This document shows positions 55,894 to 64,000 of a stretch of DNA of 64,000 nt, one piece after another. The position numbers were made by a program, and so were the translations under genes. The stretch comes from a virus. Position 1 is the stretch's first letter, and each line of letters opens with the position of its first letter. Under the pieces are notes generated by a model that saw only the letters and a list, made by a program, of their open reading frames with translations, was not told where the DNA came from and ran no database searches. Location of the stretch: positions 124,001 to 188,000 of the IMG/VR virus record IMGVR_UViG_3300009011_000001, one strand, 5' to 3'.

Positions 55894-57045
55894 TTACGCA
55901 GCCTTGAGTTTAAAGAGAGCACCAAGGATGCCGTGTTGTTCACAGATCCAAGCGTGGCATTTGGTTTCGAGTTTGGAGATCTCTGCATCGATGCGCATGG
56001 CTGCTACAAAAGCATTGCGATACGCAGCAACCTTCTTGTGATCTTTCGATCCAGCCACGTTGTTCTCAAGCTTACGCCGAGCTGTAGACATGGCTTCTTG
56101 TCGAGCCACAGACCACTTGTTCAGAGTCTTGAGCGTACGTGCCAAGAAGGCACTGACCAGCTGAACACGAGACAACTCCATCGTGTAATCGCTGACCTTA
56201 TTCTTATCCTTGATGGCTTCTTCAAGGCCTTTACGGAAAGCACTGTCGTAACGATCCTCTTTGAGGAAGTCGAACAGATACTTGGCAGACTCTTCAGGAT
56301 CTGCTTGATCAACTTTCTCGATCAGGTCAACGCCCTTGCTATCCTTGCCGTTCAGAAGATGGCCAACTTCGCCCTTCAGGTTGAAGAGACTATCGACCAG
56401 ACGAATGAACACATCGGCGTTGAAAGCGCCTTCATGAATCATCCAGGCAGGAAGAGGATTGCGGTGGAACTGACCCTGCTTATCACCAACGCGAACCGTC
56501 AGAGTGGCGACGTTACCGCTCAGCTCATAACGCTTTTCGGTACTTGGCTCATCGACGGCGACAGCCTTGGCAATGAGTTCCGCCTCAGCTTCCAACTTGT
56601 CAGTCTTGCCTTTTCTGAAGAGGTTGACCTTCTTGAAGAAAGCAACCAGCGAATCCCACTTTTCTTTGATCCATTTAAGGATCGAGGCAACCACGCTCTT
56701 GGCCTTTTGGCCAATCGATTCCTTGTCCTTCTCGGCAGCTTCAAACGAAGGCGCCAGAGTCAGTACGGGGATGTGGACACCGCTGACTGCCAACATGGTT
56801 GACAGAGTCGCGTGATACTGCTCCATGGAAGCCTGCGTCACTTCCGCACCCTGTACTTGTTCAGCCAAGGATTCGAATGACTGCACAAATGCGTAGGCGC
56901 GTTCAATCTCGCCAATGCGGGCTTCCGTTGCGTAGACCAGCTCTTCAGACAGCACTTCGAACAAAGGCAAGTCTTCGTAAGTTGGTTCAACGGTGACTGC
57001 GCCACTTTCCATTGCCACAGACAGCAACGTTCTGCTCAAATTCAT
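55894..57045 (-). CDS. Inner-head-type virion protein, paralogue of the 54646 gene
   Basis: 383 residues; ATG at 57045 behind AAGGATC. MNLSRTLLSVAMESGA leader with A-M-E13 cleavage-type site; 'LAPSFEAAEKDKESIGQKAKSVVASILKWIKEKWDSLVAFFKK' nearly repeats the neighbour. 'NPLPAWMIHEGAFNADVFIRLVDSLFNLKGEVGHLLNGKDSKGV' matches the neighbour's second conserved block. It lacks the Pro/Ala linker. Together with the 1-560 gene it forms a virion protein family. Confidence 0.7.
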   Translation of the reverse strand: MNLSRTLLSVAMESGAVTVEPTYEDLPLFEVLSEELVYATEARIGEIERAYAFVQSFESLAEQVQGAEVTQASMEQYHATLSTMLAVSGVHIPVLTLAPSFEAAEKDKESIGQKAKSVVASILKWIKEKWDSLVAFFKKVNLFRKGKTDKLEAEAELIAKAVAVDEPSTEKRYELSGNVATLTVRVGDKQGQFHRNPLPAWMIHEGAFNADVFIRLVDSLFNLKGEVGHLLNGKDSKGVDLIEKVDQADPEESAKYLFDFLKEDRYDSAFRKGLEEAIKDKNKVSDYTMELSRVQLVSAFLARTLKTLNKWSVARQEAMSTARRKLENNVAGSKDHKKVAAYRNAFVAAMRIDAEISKLETKCHAWICEQHGILGALFKLKAA

Positions 57046-57095
57046 GATAGATCCTTATCGGTAAAGACGCCGACCTGAAGGCCGGCGTCAGTCGA

Positions 57096-60000
57096 TTACT
57101 TGACGCTGCGGTCCATCCAGTGCAGCAGTGCGATGATGATGTCACTGTACCAACGGTTGTAGTACGGGAAGCCGTATTCCAGCTCCTCAGAAACACGCTG
57201 ATGGTACCAGTGTTCGGCGTAGTCCATGTAGAGCGGCTCATCGAAGTCTTGCAGAAGACTCCACACATCCTCGGCTTCGAAATCGAGCCATCCGAAGTGA
57301 AGCGCGCCTTTCTGCCCTTTGATGTTCTGGAAGCACTGATCGATGATTGCAACAGCCTTACCAATCTGCTCAGCGTTCAATGCCGGGATCTTGGTAACGC
57401 CTTCGACTTTGTGTTCCTTGCCTGGCCGCACTTCCATGCCGTAAGCGTTGTTCGACTTCACGATGGCAGGATTCCAACCGCCCATGAAGACGTACTTCTT
57501 GCCGATAGCTTGCTGAGCCGGATGGTGCTTGCCAATCAGATCAAACTCTTTATTGGCATCGGCACAAAGCTTCTCGACTTCGTCATGGTTCCCGGCATGG
57601 ATAGCCTTGGTCAAAGGACCTTCGTACTTCGTGAAAGTCGCTTGGACTTTATCGTCCGTCTGCTTCAGCAGAGCGCTGTAACTGCCCGCTTGCTGAATGA
57701 AACCGGCGATGCCTTTTTCGATATCGCTGAAAGCAGTCGAGGCGTTGAACTTACCTTCGTAAGACAAAGGTTGAACAATGCCTGCAGCAGCCACTTCCGT
57801 GTTAAACTGCTGTTTCTTCACCCAGGTCGGGTTACCGAAGAACTGTTTCAGATACTCATCCACTTTCTTCTGTTCAGCGATCGGATAATCGTCTCGCGGA
57901 ATAGCTTCTTTGTGGATGTCTTTCTGACTTGGTCCCTGGAACCACTTCTTGATGTCGGTAATGATATCGCCCAGACTCTCGAATGACTCGCCGGCTACCT
58001 GTTTGATGTTGATCGTGTAGCCACGCAATGCAGCATGCACATCAACGGTTTCACAACGCAGGATGTTGTCGTGGATCGTACCTTGAGTCTTGTACTCACC
58101 TTTCAGGCCGTTAACAGGATTGAAGTTCTCAACCCAGCCATCTTCGGCTTCAGGTCGCAGCGTGTAGATGTAGACCGACAGCTTTTCGATATCAGCTTTG
58201 GTGATGGTTTGGTCGCACACCTCGATATCCAGACGGCGGGTTTTCGCATCGTACTTGTAGCGCGATAGATCCCACTTCTTCTCGATTGCCGAGCTAATGC
58301 CCAGCATGATCGCTTCGTCTTTCTTATCGGCAGCATACAGCCAGGTGTTGTCTTCGGTCTTATCCCACTTAACCAGAACACCGCTGTGTTTAAAGCCTGG
58401 CTTAAGTTCGTTCTGCTTGTAGGCAGACGAGTGGAACAGATACGGAGGCAGGTTGGTCATTGGCTCAACAAACTCCTGCTTCACGCTTACCGGAGCAGCA
58501 GGACCACCCAACCACTGATTGTCGAACGACTCTTCTGCGTACTCGATCAGCTCGTTGAGCAACAGGTTCTTGGATTCCAGCTGCATGCTGTCCAAGTCCA
58601 CGTTAGCCACGCCGAGAATCGATGCAGTCATTTCAGCCGACCACTGCATGATGTCGTTGCTGCGGGTGGAGATGTTTGGCTTGTCGCCGGTGTCGAGCAA
58701 CAGATCGACCACGTCCACTGCAGTGTCCTGACCAAGGCGAGCAGCACGGGCGATGGTCTGAGTACGGATAGCGTCACGGAACGGCTGGTTGATCATGAGG
58801 ATGCGACTGGCCACTGTCAAAGGCACCGCCGTCGACAGAGACGGGTAGGTAGCCAGCAACGGGTTGATGTCGTCATTCTCGTAGAAGTCTTTGACGATCT
58901 TCGAAAGGTCCTTGTTGGTAGCGCCATAGACGCGAGCCGTTTGGTAACCCTTCTGATCGATCAAAGAAGCCGCACGTTCCAGCACCTCAACGAAGCTGGT
59001 GAAGATCAGGGTCTTCTTAACGGCACCGTCAATCAGCATGGAGAAGTCGATGTTCTCAACCATCTCCAAGTGGCACTTCGAACGAGAGCCGCCGAGGATA
59101 GTGCCAAGGCATTCACCCATGATCGTCAGGTTGACGTACTTGACCACAGATTTGGCTTTACGGAAATCTTCCTTCATTGTGTTTGGCAATGTTGGAATAA
59201 TGACCTTACGCTCAAAGCTGTTTGCAAGCTGTGCTTCGGCCTTCATGAGCTTTGGGTCAAACCCTTTGCTGATCAAAGCCACAGCAGCCTTATAGGCGGC
59301 GTAGTCAGCCTTGTTGAAGTGAGCATGCTGTTCAAAGTACGTCAGCGCACGTTCGTAGTCAGCCTTGAACTCAGCCTTGTGTTTCTCGTAGAACGCTTCG
59401 CGCTCCATGATGAACTTGCGCATCTTCTCGCCGATAGCTTCGAGCGTGTACTCGTGGGCATTCGGCATTTTAACCAGAACGGTCTGAGTGTGGATTGGGA
59501 TGTCCACTACGTCTTGTTTAGGGACGTGATACTTCAGGTGGCCGATACGGTTACGCAGGATATCGTTCGCACGTTTGGCGTCACGACCGTAGATCTTACG
59601 GAAGCGTTCTTCGGCCTCGTCGTTGAACATTGGGTCGATGCATTTAAGGAACGGAATGCACTCAACGCCAAGCGCTTGAATCGGAGTACCCGATGCCCAG
59701 AGATTCATCATCATCTGCGGCATGCCAGCCAGGTCAATAAAGGCCTGAGTACGGTCAGAAGCAATGCGGTTGAAGTTGTGCGATTCGTCCAGGCCCAAGT
59801 AAGAGCCTTCGAAATCACGAGGGTGCGCTTTAACGAAGTCCAGCATTTGTTGCAGCTGTTCGTAATGCACGACGTAGTAGTACGCATCGGTGGTCAGAGG
59901 CTTGCCATCGGTGGAAACCCAGTACGGTTTCTTCATGAGCATGATGTGCGCAATGGTATCTTGCCACACGCGCTCAGCCGAGTTCTTCGGTACGATGACG

Positions 60001-60521
60001 ATGCATTTCTTCGCACCCAAACAGTGGGCGAGGATCAGCTGAGTAACGGTCTTGCCTGTACCGGCACCGGCATCGAGCATGTAGCCACGCAGACGATAAG
60101 CAGGAACCAACTTACCGACGTGGCGCACAAACTCACGCTGGAAAGGCTTGAGCGGGAACGGAACAAGGTGGTCAAGATCCTTCTCGTTGGTGATGGACTT
60201 GACTTCACGTTCTACGTCACCAACCCAGGTCTTTTCCTTGAGTTCGTGAATGATCTTTGCAAGCACACGACGGGAACTGCGGGTCTGTGGATCATCAAGC
60301 AGTTTCTCGCAAATGTACTTGAAGTCCAATGCGAAGAAGTGAAGGAACCGAAGCTTACCGCTCTGGATAACCGAGAACATCTGGTTACCGACCTGATTGC
60401 TACCCCAGATACGATACATGTCCTTCAACAGGATGAATGTCTCAATACCCTCCACGGTGATGTACTTGGGGGTGGAGGAAACGTCCACAATCCCAAGCGT
60501 CTTTTTAATAGATGAAAACAT
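57096..60521 (-). CDS. SNF2-like (SF2) helicase with a large C-terminal domain
   Basis: 1141 residues; ATG at 60521 behind AGGAG. Helicase motifs: Q-like 'LKPFQREFV', Walker A DAGAGTGKT (150-158), DESH (245-248), ASGTP (276-280), 'LIFTSF' (about 505) and QTIARAARLGQ (588-598), the SNF2-type order. Residues from about 650 carry no helicase motif. They include 'GESFESLGDIITDIKKWFQGPSQ', resembling the amphipathic block of the inner-head proteins, and an 'NPTWVKKQ' stretch. Its place in the inner-head gene block suggests a virion-associated helicase used at genome entry or packaging. The helicase call is firm; the virion role is inference. Confidence 0.8.
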   Translation of the reverse strand: MFSSIKKTLGIVDVSSTPKYITVEGIETFILLKDMYRIWGSNQVGNQMFSVIQSGKLRFLHFFALDFKYICEKLLDDPQTRSSRRVLAKIIHELKEKTWVGDVEREVKSITNEKDLDHLVPFPLKPFQREFVRHVGKLVPAYRLRGYMLDAGAGTGKTVTQLILAHCLGAKKCIVIVPKNSAERVWQDTIAHIMLMKKPYWVSTDGKPLTTDAYYYVVHYEQLQQMLDFVKAHPRDFEGSYLGLDESHNFNRIASDRTQAFIDLAGMPQMMMNLWASGTPIQALGVECIPFLKCIDPMFNDEAEERFRKIYGRDAKRANDILRNRIGHLKYHVPKQDVVDIPIHTQTVLVKMPNAHEYTLEAIGEKMRKFIMEREAFYEKHKAEFKADYERALTYFEQHAHFNKADYAAYKAAVALISKGFDPKLMKAEAQLANSFERKVIIPTLPNTMKEDFRKAKSVVKYVNLTIMGECLGTILGGSRSKCHLEMVENIDFSMLIDGAVKKTLIFTSFVEVLERAASLIDQKGYQTARVYGATNKDLSKIVKDFYENDDINPLLATYPSLSTAVPLTVASRILMINQPFRDAIRTQTIARAARLGQDTAVDVVDLLLDTGDKPNISTRSNDIMQWSAEMTASILGVANVDLDSMQLESKNLLLNELIEYAEESFDNQWLGGPAAPVSVKQEFVEPMTNLPPYLFHSSAYKQNELKPGFKHSGVLVKWDKTEDNTWLYAADKKDEAIMLGISSAIEKKWDLSRYKYDAKTRRLDIEVCDQTITKADIEKLSVYIYTLRPEAEDGWVENFNPVNGLKGEYKTQGTIHDNILRCETVDVHAALRGYTINIKQVAGESFESLGDIITDIKKWFQGPSQKDIHKEAIPRDDYPIAEQKKVDEYLKQFFGNPTWVKKQQFNTEVAAAGIVQPLSYEGKFNASTAFSDIEKGIAGFIQQAGSYSALLKQTDDKVQATFTKYEGPLTKAIHAGNHDEVEKLCADANKEFDLIGKHHPAQQAIGKKYVFMGGWNPAIVKSNNAYGMEVRPGKEHKVEGVTKIPALNAEQIGKAVAIIDQCFQNIKGQKGALHFGWLDFEAEDVWSLLQDFDEPLYMDYAEHWYHQRVSEELEYGFPYYNRWYSDIIIALLHWMDRSVK

Positions 60522-60572
60522 ACGGGCTCCTAGTCTGCAGTGCTGCGGTCGGTACTTAAAGTCATAAAATCA

Positions 60573-60938
60573 CTATTTGTCATCTTCGGGGATATCGACC
60601 ATCGACATCGTCTGTCCTTTAAGGTGGTGGGTGCAGTCACCAAGGAAGATGAGGTTTCCATCCCGGATGAAGAAATGGCAGGTATAAGGCCGGGGTTCGA
60701 TCTTCCCTCCTGTCATCAGAATGTCGCGTTCTTCATCGGTGATTCTTGCAGTTCCGTTGATTAACAGACTAGGCGAAAACGTAGGTTCTTTGACGCACAT
60801 GTTCCAGCCCCAAGAGGCCTGCTTGTTATCCGGATGTTCCAGATACACGTTGTGCATCAGTTTGCAGCCAGGGCAATAGAACGACAATGTGTAGCTGTTT
60901 ATTTGAAGCAAGATAGGCGACAGTTCTTTTATACTCAT
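60573..60938 (-). CDS. DUF6527-like cysteine/histidine protein
   Basis: 121 residues; ATG at 60938. 'FYCPGCKLMHNVYL', 'ASWGWN', 'EPTFSPSLL', 'CHFFIRDGNLIFLGDCTHHLKGQT' match the DUF6527 pattern (FYCPGC...H; W.W.G; PTFSPS; CH.FI..G.I.FL.DC.H.L.G). Likely a metal site built from C, H and D. The family occurs in many phages without known function. It is divergent with the acetyltransferase gene. Confidence 0.72.
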   Translation of the reverse strand: MSIKELSPILLQINSYTLSFYCPGCKLMHNVYLEHPDNKQASWGWNMCVKEPTFSPSLLINGTARITDEERDILMTGGKIEPRPYTCHFFIRDGNLIFLGDCTHHLKGQTMSMVDIPEDDK

Positions 60939-60967
60939 GATTGCTATGTCCCAGAGAGGAGATCGTA

Positions 60968-61396
60968 ATGGATAACAAGGCTGAAGCAAAAAGGCTGATT
61001 GAACTTGCACTAAAAGACCCACGGCTTGGACGACCAGCTCTGACGGCAGATATCAACCAACTGGAATGGATCTACCTCGAAGGCAAACCAGTCGGCTTCT
61101 TCACCCCTAAGCTTGAACCAGATGGACGATACAGAACCGGCACCATCTTTATTGAACCATCTCACCGTGGTAAAGGATTAGCTACAGATGTAGTAAAGAA
61201 GTATTTTGACGACGGTGATAAACCGGGCCGTGCTTGGATTGAACCCAGTAATCTGGCTAGCCAAACTATCTTCAAACGAGCAGGCTTTTATAAGTCTGGT
61301 CGCGTCACTAACTCGAAAGCAACATCACGAATGTTTGAAGAATGGGTGAACAAACCTATCCCTCCTCTTGTGAGTCGACCAGTGTTAGGTTGGTGA
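60968..61396 (+). CDS. GNAT acetyltransferase
   Basis: 142 residues from ATG 60968 behind GAGAGGAG. 'GTIFIEPSHRGKGLATDVVKKYF' is the beta4-alpha3 region with an R-G-K-G-L-A acetyl-CoA pyrophosphate loop, and 'AWIEPSNLASQTIFKRAGFYKSG' is the usual N-x-x-(A/S)...F...GF end. It would transfer an acetyl group from acetyl-CoA to an amine. The target (host protein, small molecule or tRNA) is unknown. Confidence 0.8.
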   Translation: MDNKAEAKRLIELALKDPRLGRPALTADINQLEWIYLEGKPVGFFTPKLEPDGRYRTGTIFIEPSHRGKGLATDVVKKYFDDGDKPGRAWIEPSNLASQTIFKRAGFYKSGRVTNSKATSRMFEEWVNKPIPPLVSRPVLGW

Positions 61397-61419
61397 TAAG
61401 TTACATTATATGTGTAGAC

Positions 61420-61645
61420 AGATCACGCCCATCCATCCTGCTCCTGGATGGGCTACTTGTGGTCAGGACATTCCCCCTGACCGATGGTCATTGCCATTCC
61501 TGGTCGTGTGGCAGTGACTGCTAAGTATCACTTAGCCTACAGGGCAATCGTCGTGGGAGTGGATTGCTCTGTAGGGTGTGTGGTGTGTGGCGATGGTGGT
61601 GAGCGGAAAGCATAGGGCGGAGCGCAAGCTCCGCCTTTATGCCGT
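61420..61645 (+). ncRNA. Array of six hairpins: structured RNA with its own terminator
   Basis: No reading frame. Hairpins: 61427-61453 (9 bp), 61460-61482 (7 bp), 61487-61518 (10 bp), 61521-61535 (5 bp), 61536-61575 (14 bp with one G-T pair) and the terminator 61610-61642. Loops of 9-12 bases are exposed. The regular spacing and near-perfect stems suggest selection on RNA structure. It may be a sponge or decoy RNA. Confidence 0.6.
61610..61642 (+). terminator. GC-rich hairpin with TTTATGCCG tail
   Basis: GGCGGAGC-GCAA-GCTCCGCC, with GCATA/TATGC outer pairs, then CGTTATAG. Confidence 0.7.
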
Positions 61646-61668
61646 TATAGTTCGATTTAAAAAACTCT

Positions 61669-61681
61669 CAGTAATACATAC
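61669..61681 (+). promoter_or_regulatory. Promoter-like element (CAGTAATACATAC)
   Basis: One T shorter than consensus. It lies after a hairpin and an A-rich stretch (TTTAAAAAACTCT), 44 bases before the next gene. Confidence 0.55.
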
Positions 61682-61724
61682 TGGAACTGACTACACACCA
61701 CCCTGTCCTTTGGAGGACTTAGTA

Positions 61725-62063
61725 ATGCAAAAAGCAGATCTCTTGCTCGTCGTGGTTTATGTTGGCTTTATTCTCTATCGCCAGCATCGTCAGTTCAGCA
61801 CCCTGCTGTCGCAATCGGTGGGCGGTTGGGCAGGACTCAAGTTCGCCGCTTCAATGCTTTCGGCGTTGTTCTACACGAGCATGGCTAACAACTCGCACTA
61901 CAGGAACGGGTTCTTAGCATCGTTTATCACCACGCCGATTGTGCTCTACTCCATCGGGTTCCATTACACCCTTGGGGCTAACCTCTTTTTCGCTGCTGAG
62001 TCGACGGCGTTTTTCGTAGCCGGCTGGCATCTTGTCCGCAAACACCAGATGAACACTTTCTGA
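61725..62063 (+). CDS. Multi-pass membrane protein
   Basis: 112 residues from ATG 61725 behind TTGGAGGAC. Hydrophobic segments near 4-16, 38-53, 63-77 and 80-100. First of three consecutive small membrane proteins. Function unknown. Confidence 0.6.
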   Translation: MQKADLLLVVVYVGFILYRQHRQFSTLLSQSVGGWAGLKFAASMLSALFYTSMANNSHYRNGFLASFITTPIVLYSIGFHYTLGANLFFAAESTAFFVAGWHLVRKHQMNTF

Positions 62064-62073
62064 GGATTTCACT

Positions 62074-62436
62074 ATGTTAGTTTTCGTTCGTAATCCGTGG
62101 GTCCAAGGCATTGCCACCGCATCGGGCATTGCCGCAACGTTGGCTGTGGCTAGCTACTTCATTCTGAAGAGCGAGAAGAAAATTGCATCTGAGCCATCGC
62201 CGGTTTCTGAAGCAGACCGCAAGCAACGCGCTGAACTCGAGGGGAACATCAAACATCTCCTCCACCTCATGTCTAAGCAACGTGAGAAGCGTCCGATGTT
62301 CCTCACCAGTGAGCAGGCTCTCAGGGTCCGCTACCTGACCAACAAGATTTCGTATAGCTACGTCAACATACCGATGCTGGAAGAAATCCAGATCGAAATC
62401 AAAAACATTTACGACAGTGCTGAAAAACGCACTTAA
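62074..62436 (+). CDS. N-anchored helical protein
   Basis: 120 residues behind TGAGGATT. A hydrophobic helix (about 11-30), then a long charged helical domain (ELEGNIKHLLHLMSKQ). Function unknown. Confidence 0.57.
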   Translation: MLVFVRNPWVQGIATASGIAATLAVASYFILKSEKKIASEPSPVSEADRKQRAELEGNIKHLLHLMSKQREKRPMFLTSEQALRVRYLTNKISYSYVNIPMLEEIQIEIKNIYDSAEKRT

Positions 62437-62446
62437 AGGAATTGCC

Positions 62447-62779
62447 ATGTCAGTAGAAGCTGCTATCCGCATTGCGTGTGGTACTGTCTGCGTTGCCGCA
62501 GGTCTGTACGGTACTTACAAGTTCTGCAAGTTCTTCAACAGCGTTTCACGCAAACTCCAGATTGTTCAACGGATCCAGACCAACGTTGAACAGCTGCACG
62601 TCGGCGACGCTGCTCTTGAAGGAGACCAGCTTCGTCAATTCATGATGGAGTTGGAATCGGTAAAGGATGTCCTGGAGCAGATCCAATTGGACTTCAGTTC
62701 CATTACCGAGAACGATCTTCTCAATGCCCTGAACACGTCCACCAAAATGTTCGTAACCTACGGTATCGCTAAGGAGTGA
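62447..62779 (+). CDS. N-anchored helical protein
   Basis: 110 residues from ATG 62447 behind AAAGGAA. A short hydrophobic helix (5-25), then a helical soluble part, much like the preceding protein in layout. Ends just before the next start. Confidence 0.57.
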   Translation: MSVEAAIRIACGTVCVAAGLYGTYKFCKFFNSVSRKLQIVQRIQTNVEQLHVGDAALEGDQLRQFMMELESVKDVLEQIQLDFSSITENDLLNALNTSTKMFVTYGIAKE

Positions 62780-62781
62780 GC

Positions 62782-63183
62782 ATGAGCAGTGTTAATGCAA
62801 GCGATCTTGAACAGCTGGCTATCATCGAAGCATTGATTGATAGCCAGGCTTCCCGTAACCAACCCAGCGGTGGAAACATCACCGCTGCTCGCTTTACTTG
62901 GGCCGGCGTCTTCGTAAATCCCTCGAAGAAAGAGTACGCGTTCAAGATCTACACGAAACCTGAAGACGATCCACGTCCTGGGTGGTTGTACACGATCAAC
63001 GAACACCGTCTCTCTGACGGCAAGGTCTTATCGACCGAAGTATCTGTAGGTGGTCTGTTGCCCTTGGTTAAGGACAACGAGGTCATCGACATGATAAAAG
63101 CATTCAACGTAGACAGAAAAGGGTCGGTGTTGGTATCCGACCTTTGGGATCTGGAAACCGGTAAACACTACCCGATGGTTTAG
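62782..63183 (+). CDS. Uncharacterised 133-residue protein
   Basis: ATG 62782 behind AAGGAG is preferred over the in-frame GTG 62776. Beta-rich, soluble. No family recognised. Followed by a terminator. Confidence 0.57.
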   Translation: MSSVNASDLEQLAIIEALIDSQASRNQPSGGNITAARFTWAGVFVNPSKKEYAFKIYTKPEDDPRPGWLYTINEHRLSDGKVLSTEVSVGGLLPLVKDNEVIDMIKAFNVDRKGSVLVSDLWDLETGKHYPMV

Positions 63184-63198
63184 CAGCCATTGGTAACT

Positions 63199-63235
63199 GC
63201 TGTGGGGAAACCCACAGCGGCACTCCTTTTTATTT
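63199..63235 (+). terminator. Rho-independent terminator
   Basis: GCTGTGGG-GAAA-CCCACAGC followed after a short spacer by CCTTTTTATTTTC. Confidence 0.72.
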
Positions 63236-63279
63236 TCTACAAATACACCCTTTCTTATAAGTTCCTGGAGCGCACTTAA

Positions 63280-64000
63280 ATGAAGTACCTTCACCCGGAA
63301 GATGCGGAAAGAATCGAGATCCTGAAAAACAAAAGCGATCGGGAGCTGGTTCCTGCAGAGTTGTTGATTAAACGTGTGATCAATTTCGACCACACTTACG
63401 AATACAGTGATGACATCAATGTCTATCACACCTGGTCTGCCAAAGAAAAAGAACTGCGCCAAGACCTGCTGGAAAGTGACTTGATCAATGCGGAGGTGAA
63501 AGCCCTCGCACTCAAGGCACTCAAGAATACAGTCAGTCACGAACCACTGCAGCAGTTGGTCGACCGGTATCCGAACATCAAGTACGAGCACTACGGTCCA
63601 ACTGGCTTCACCAAACTTCTCGAAGAAAAAGGTGATGAATACACCGAGCGCGCAATTGAGACGCTACGAGAACTTGGAAGTCTGATTGATGAATTACCTC
63701 CGGCATTATATCCGGGTTGGTTCATCATGACTCCGGCGACGCCGCACCAGAAGATCATGCGCGACTACGCAAGAAGTGACACCGGCCGCGATTCGTGGTA
63801 CGGGTACGCATTACCGAAACCGCTCCACGATCGCATCTGGAACTTCTTCGACAAATGCATGTTCCAGAAAGAAGGTTGGAAAACCATTGTTGAAACCTAC
63901 GAGTTGGCGAGAGCCAAATCTGCAGGCGTAAACTATGGTCTCCAGTACAACGTATCTGATGACGCACCGGCTAAATACACCGGTACTCCAGCAGCTTGGT
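63280..64000 (+). CDS. Uncharacterised protein, 3' end outside the window
   Basis: At least 240 residues from ATG 63280 behind CTGGAGC. Soluble, acidic, with tyrosine/tryptophan-rich stretches (YPGWFIMTP, RDSWYGYALPKPLHDRIWNFF). No motif recognised. The frame is open at the window end. Confidence 0.6.
   Translation, partial: MKYLHPEDAERIEILKNKSDRELVPAELLIKRVINFDHTYEYSDDINVYHTWSAKEKELRQDLLESDLINAEVKALALKALKNTVSHEPLQQLVDRYPNIKYEHYGPTGFTKLLEEKGDEYTERAIETLRELGSLIDELPPALYPGWFIMTPATPHQKIMRDYARSDTGRDSWYGYALPKPLHDRIWNFFDKCMFQKEGWKTIVETYELARAKSAGVNYGLQYNVSDDAPAKYTGTPAAW

Noticed and set aside
54892-56802. Two plus-strand frames of about 307 and 326 residues
   Set aside because: Antisense to the inner-head protein genes; leaders and cleavage-type motifs show the minus strand is coding.
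58386-60515. 709-residue plus-strand reading frame
   Set aside because: It is the exact antisense of the helicase gene, whose motifs are clear. No ribosome site and no sensible protein features.

Overview
The window reads as one piece of a large-genome ('jumbo') tailed phage, most likely infecting Pseudomonas or a close relative. About one hundred short, tightly packed genes, many with overlapping stop/start codons, run almost entirely on the plus strand, with no ribosomal, metabolic-core or integrase genes. The base and codon use is GC-leaning and Pseudomonas-like. Several signs point to the phiKZ-like giant phages: a family of inner-head-type paralogues with a shared leader and a short S/A-X-E cleavage-type motif, a full dTTP-supply set (Dcd, ThyA, Tmk), a recurring promoter-like element ending in ACATTAC, and hairpins ending in TATG. 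The phage and host assignment is inference; no capsid, tail or polymerase gene that would settle it lies in the window.

Layout. 1-560 (minus) is the 5' part of an inner-head-type protein gene. 0.68-8.4 kb carries a stand-alone ligase-type OB/zinc domain, a macro domain, small membrane peptides, an Arc-type regulator and the nucleotide block (Tmk, a Nudix-like protein, a very long ThyA). 8.4-13.5 kb is a run of small unknown genes with a dual-specificity-type phosphatase. 13.5-16.6 kb is a tandem array of small charged proteins whose last member is in frame with an AAA+ ATPase. 16.6-31.4 kb holds an HTH protein, a second AAA+ ATPase, several exported proteins, a YgiB/YgiC-like pair (lipoprotein plus glutathionylspermidine-synthase-like ATP-grasp enzyme), a P-loop protein and a TAXI-type periplasmic solute-binding protein. 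31.4-38.4 kb holds a DUF2635-like protein, an Fe(II)/2-oxoglutarate oxygenase-like protein, a structured non-coding region and small unknown genes. 38.5-39.9 kb is a tRNA cluster (Tyr, Gln, Asn, Ser plus unusual tRNA-like elements) followed by a second structured region. 40-54.6 kb has an HD hydrolase, a second ATP-grasp protein, dCTP deaminase, two tandem gene duplications, a spanin-like pair, a third AAA+ ATPase, an XRE regulator and a degenerate GIY-YIG-like protein. 54.6-60.9 kb is the minus-strand block: two inner-head paralogues, a 1141-residue SNF2-like helicase and a zinc-binding protein. From 60.97 kb the plus strand resumes with a GNAT acetyltransferase, a hairpin-array RNA and small membrane proteins.

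How it works together. Plus-strand units are bounded by GC-rich hairpins, and at least twelve units begin 32-54 bases after a CAGTMAYACATTAC-type motif. This fits early transcription by a carried-in phage RNA polymerase, with the inner-head/helicase genes transcribed separately on the other strand. Many of the small genes probably remodel the host. The exported set (YgiB-like lipoprotein, TAXI protein, signal-peptide proteins, spanins) suggests deliberate work on the envelope and periplasm. The nucleotide genes convert dCTP to dTTP precursors for a large replicating genome.
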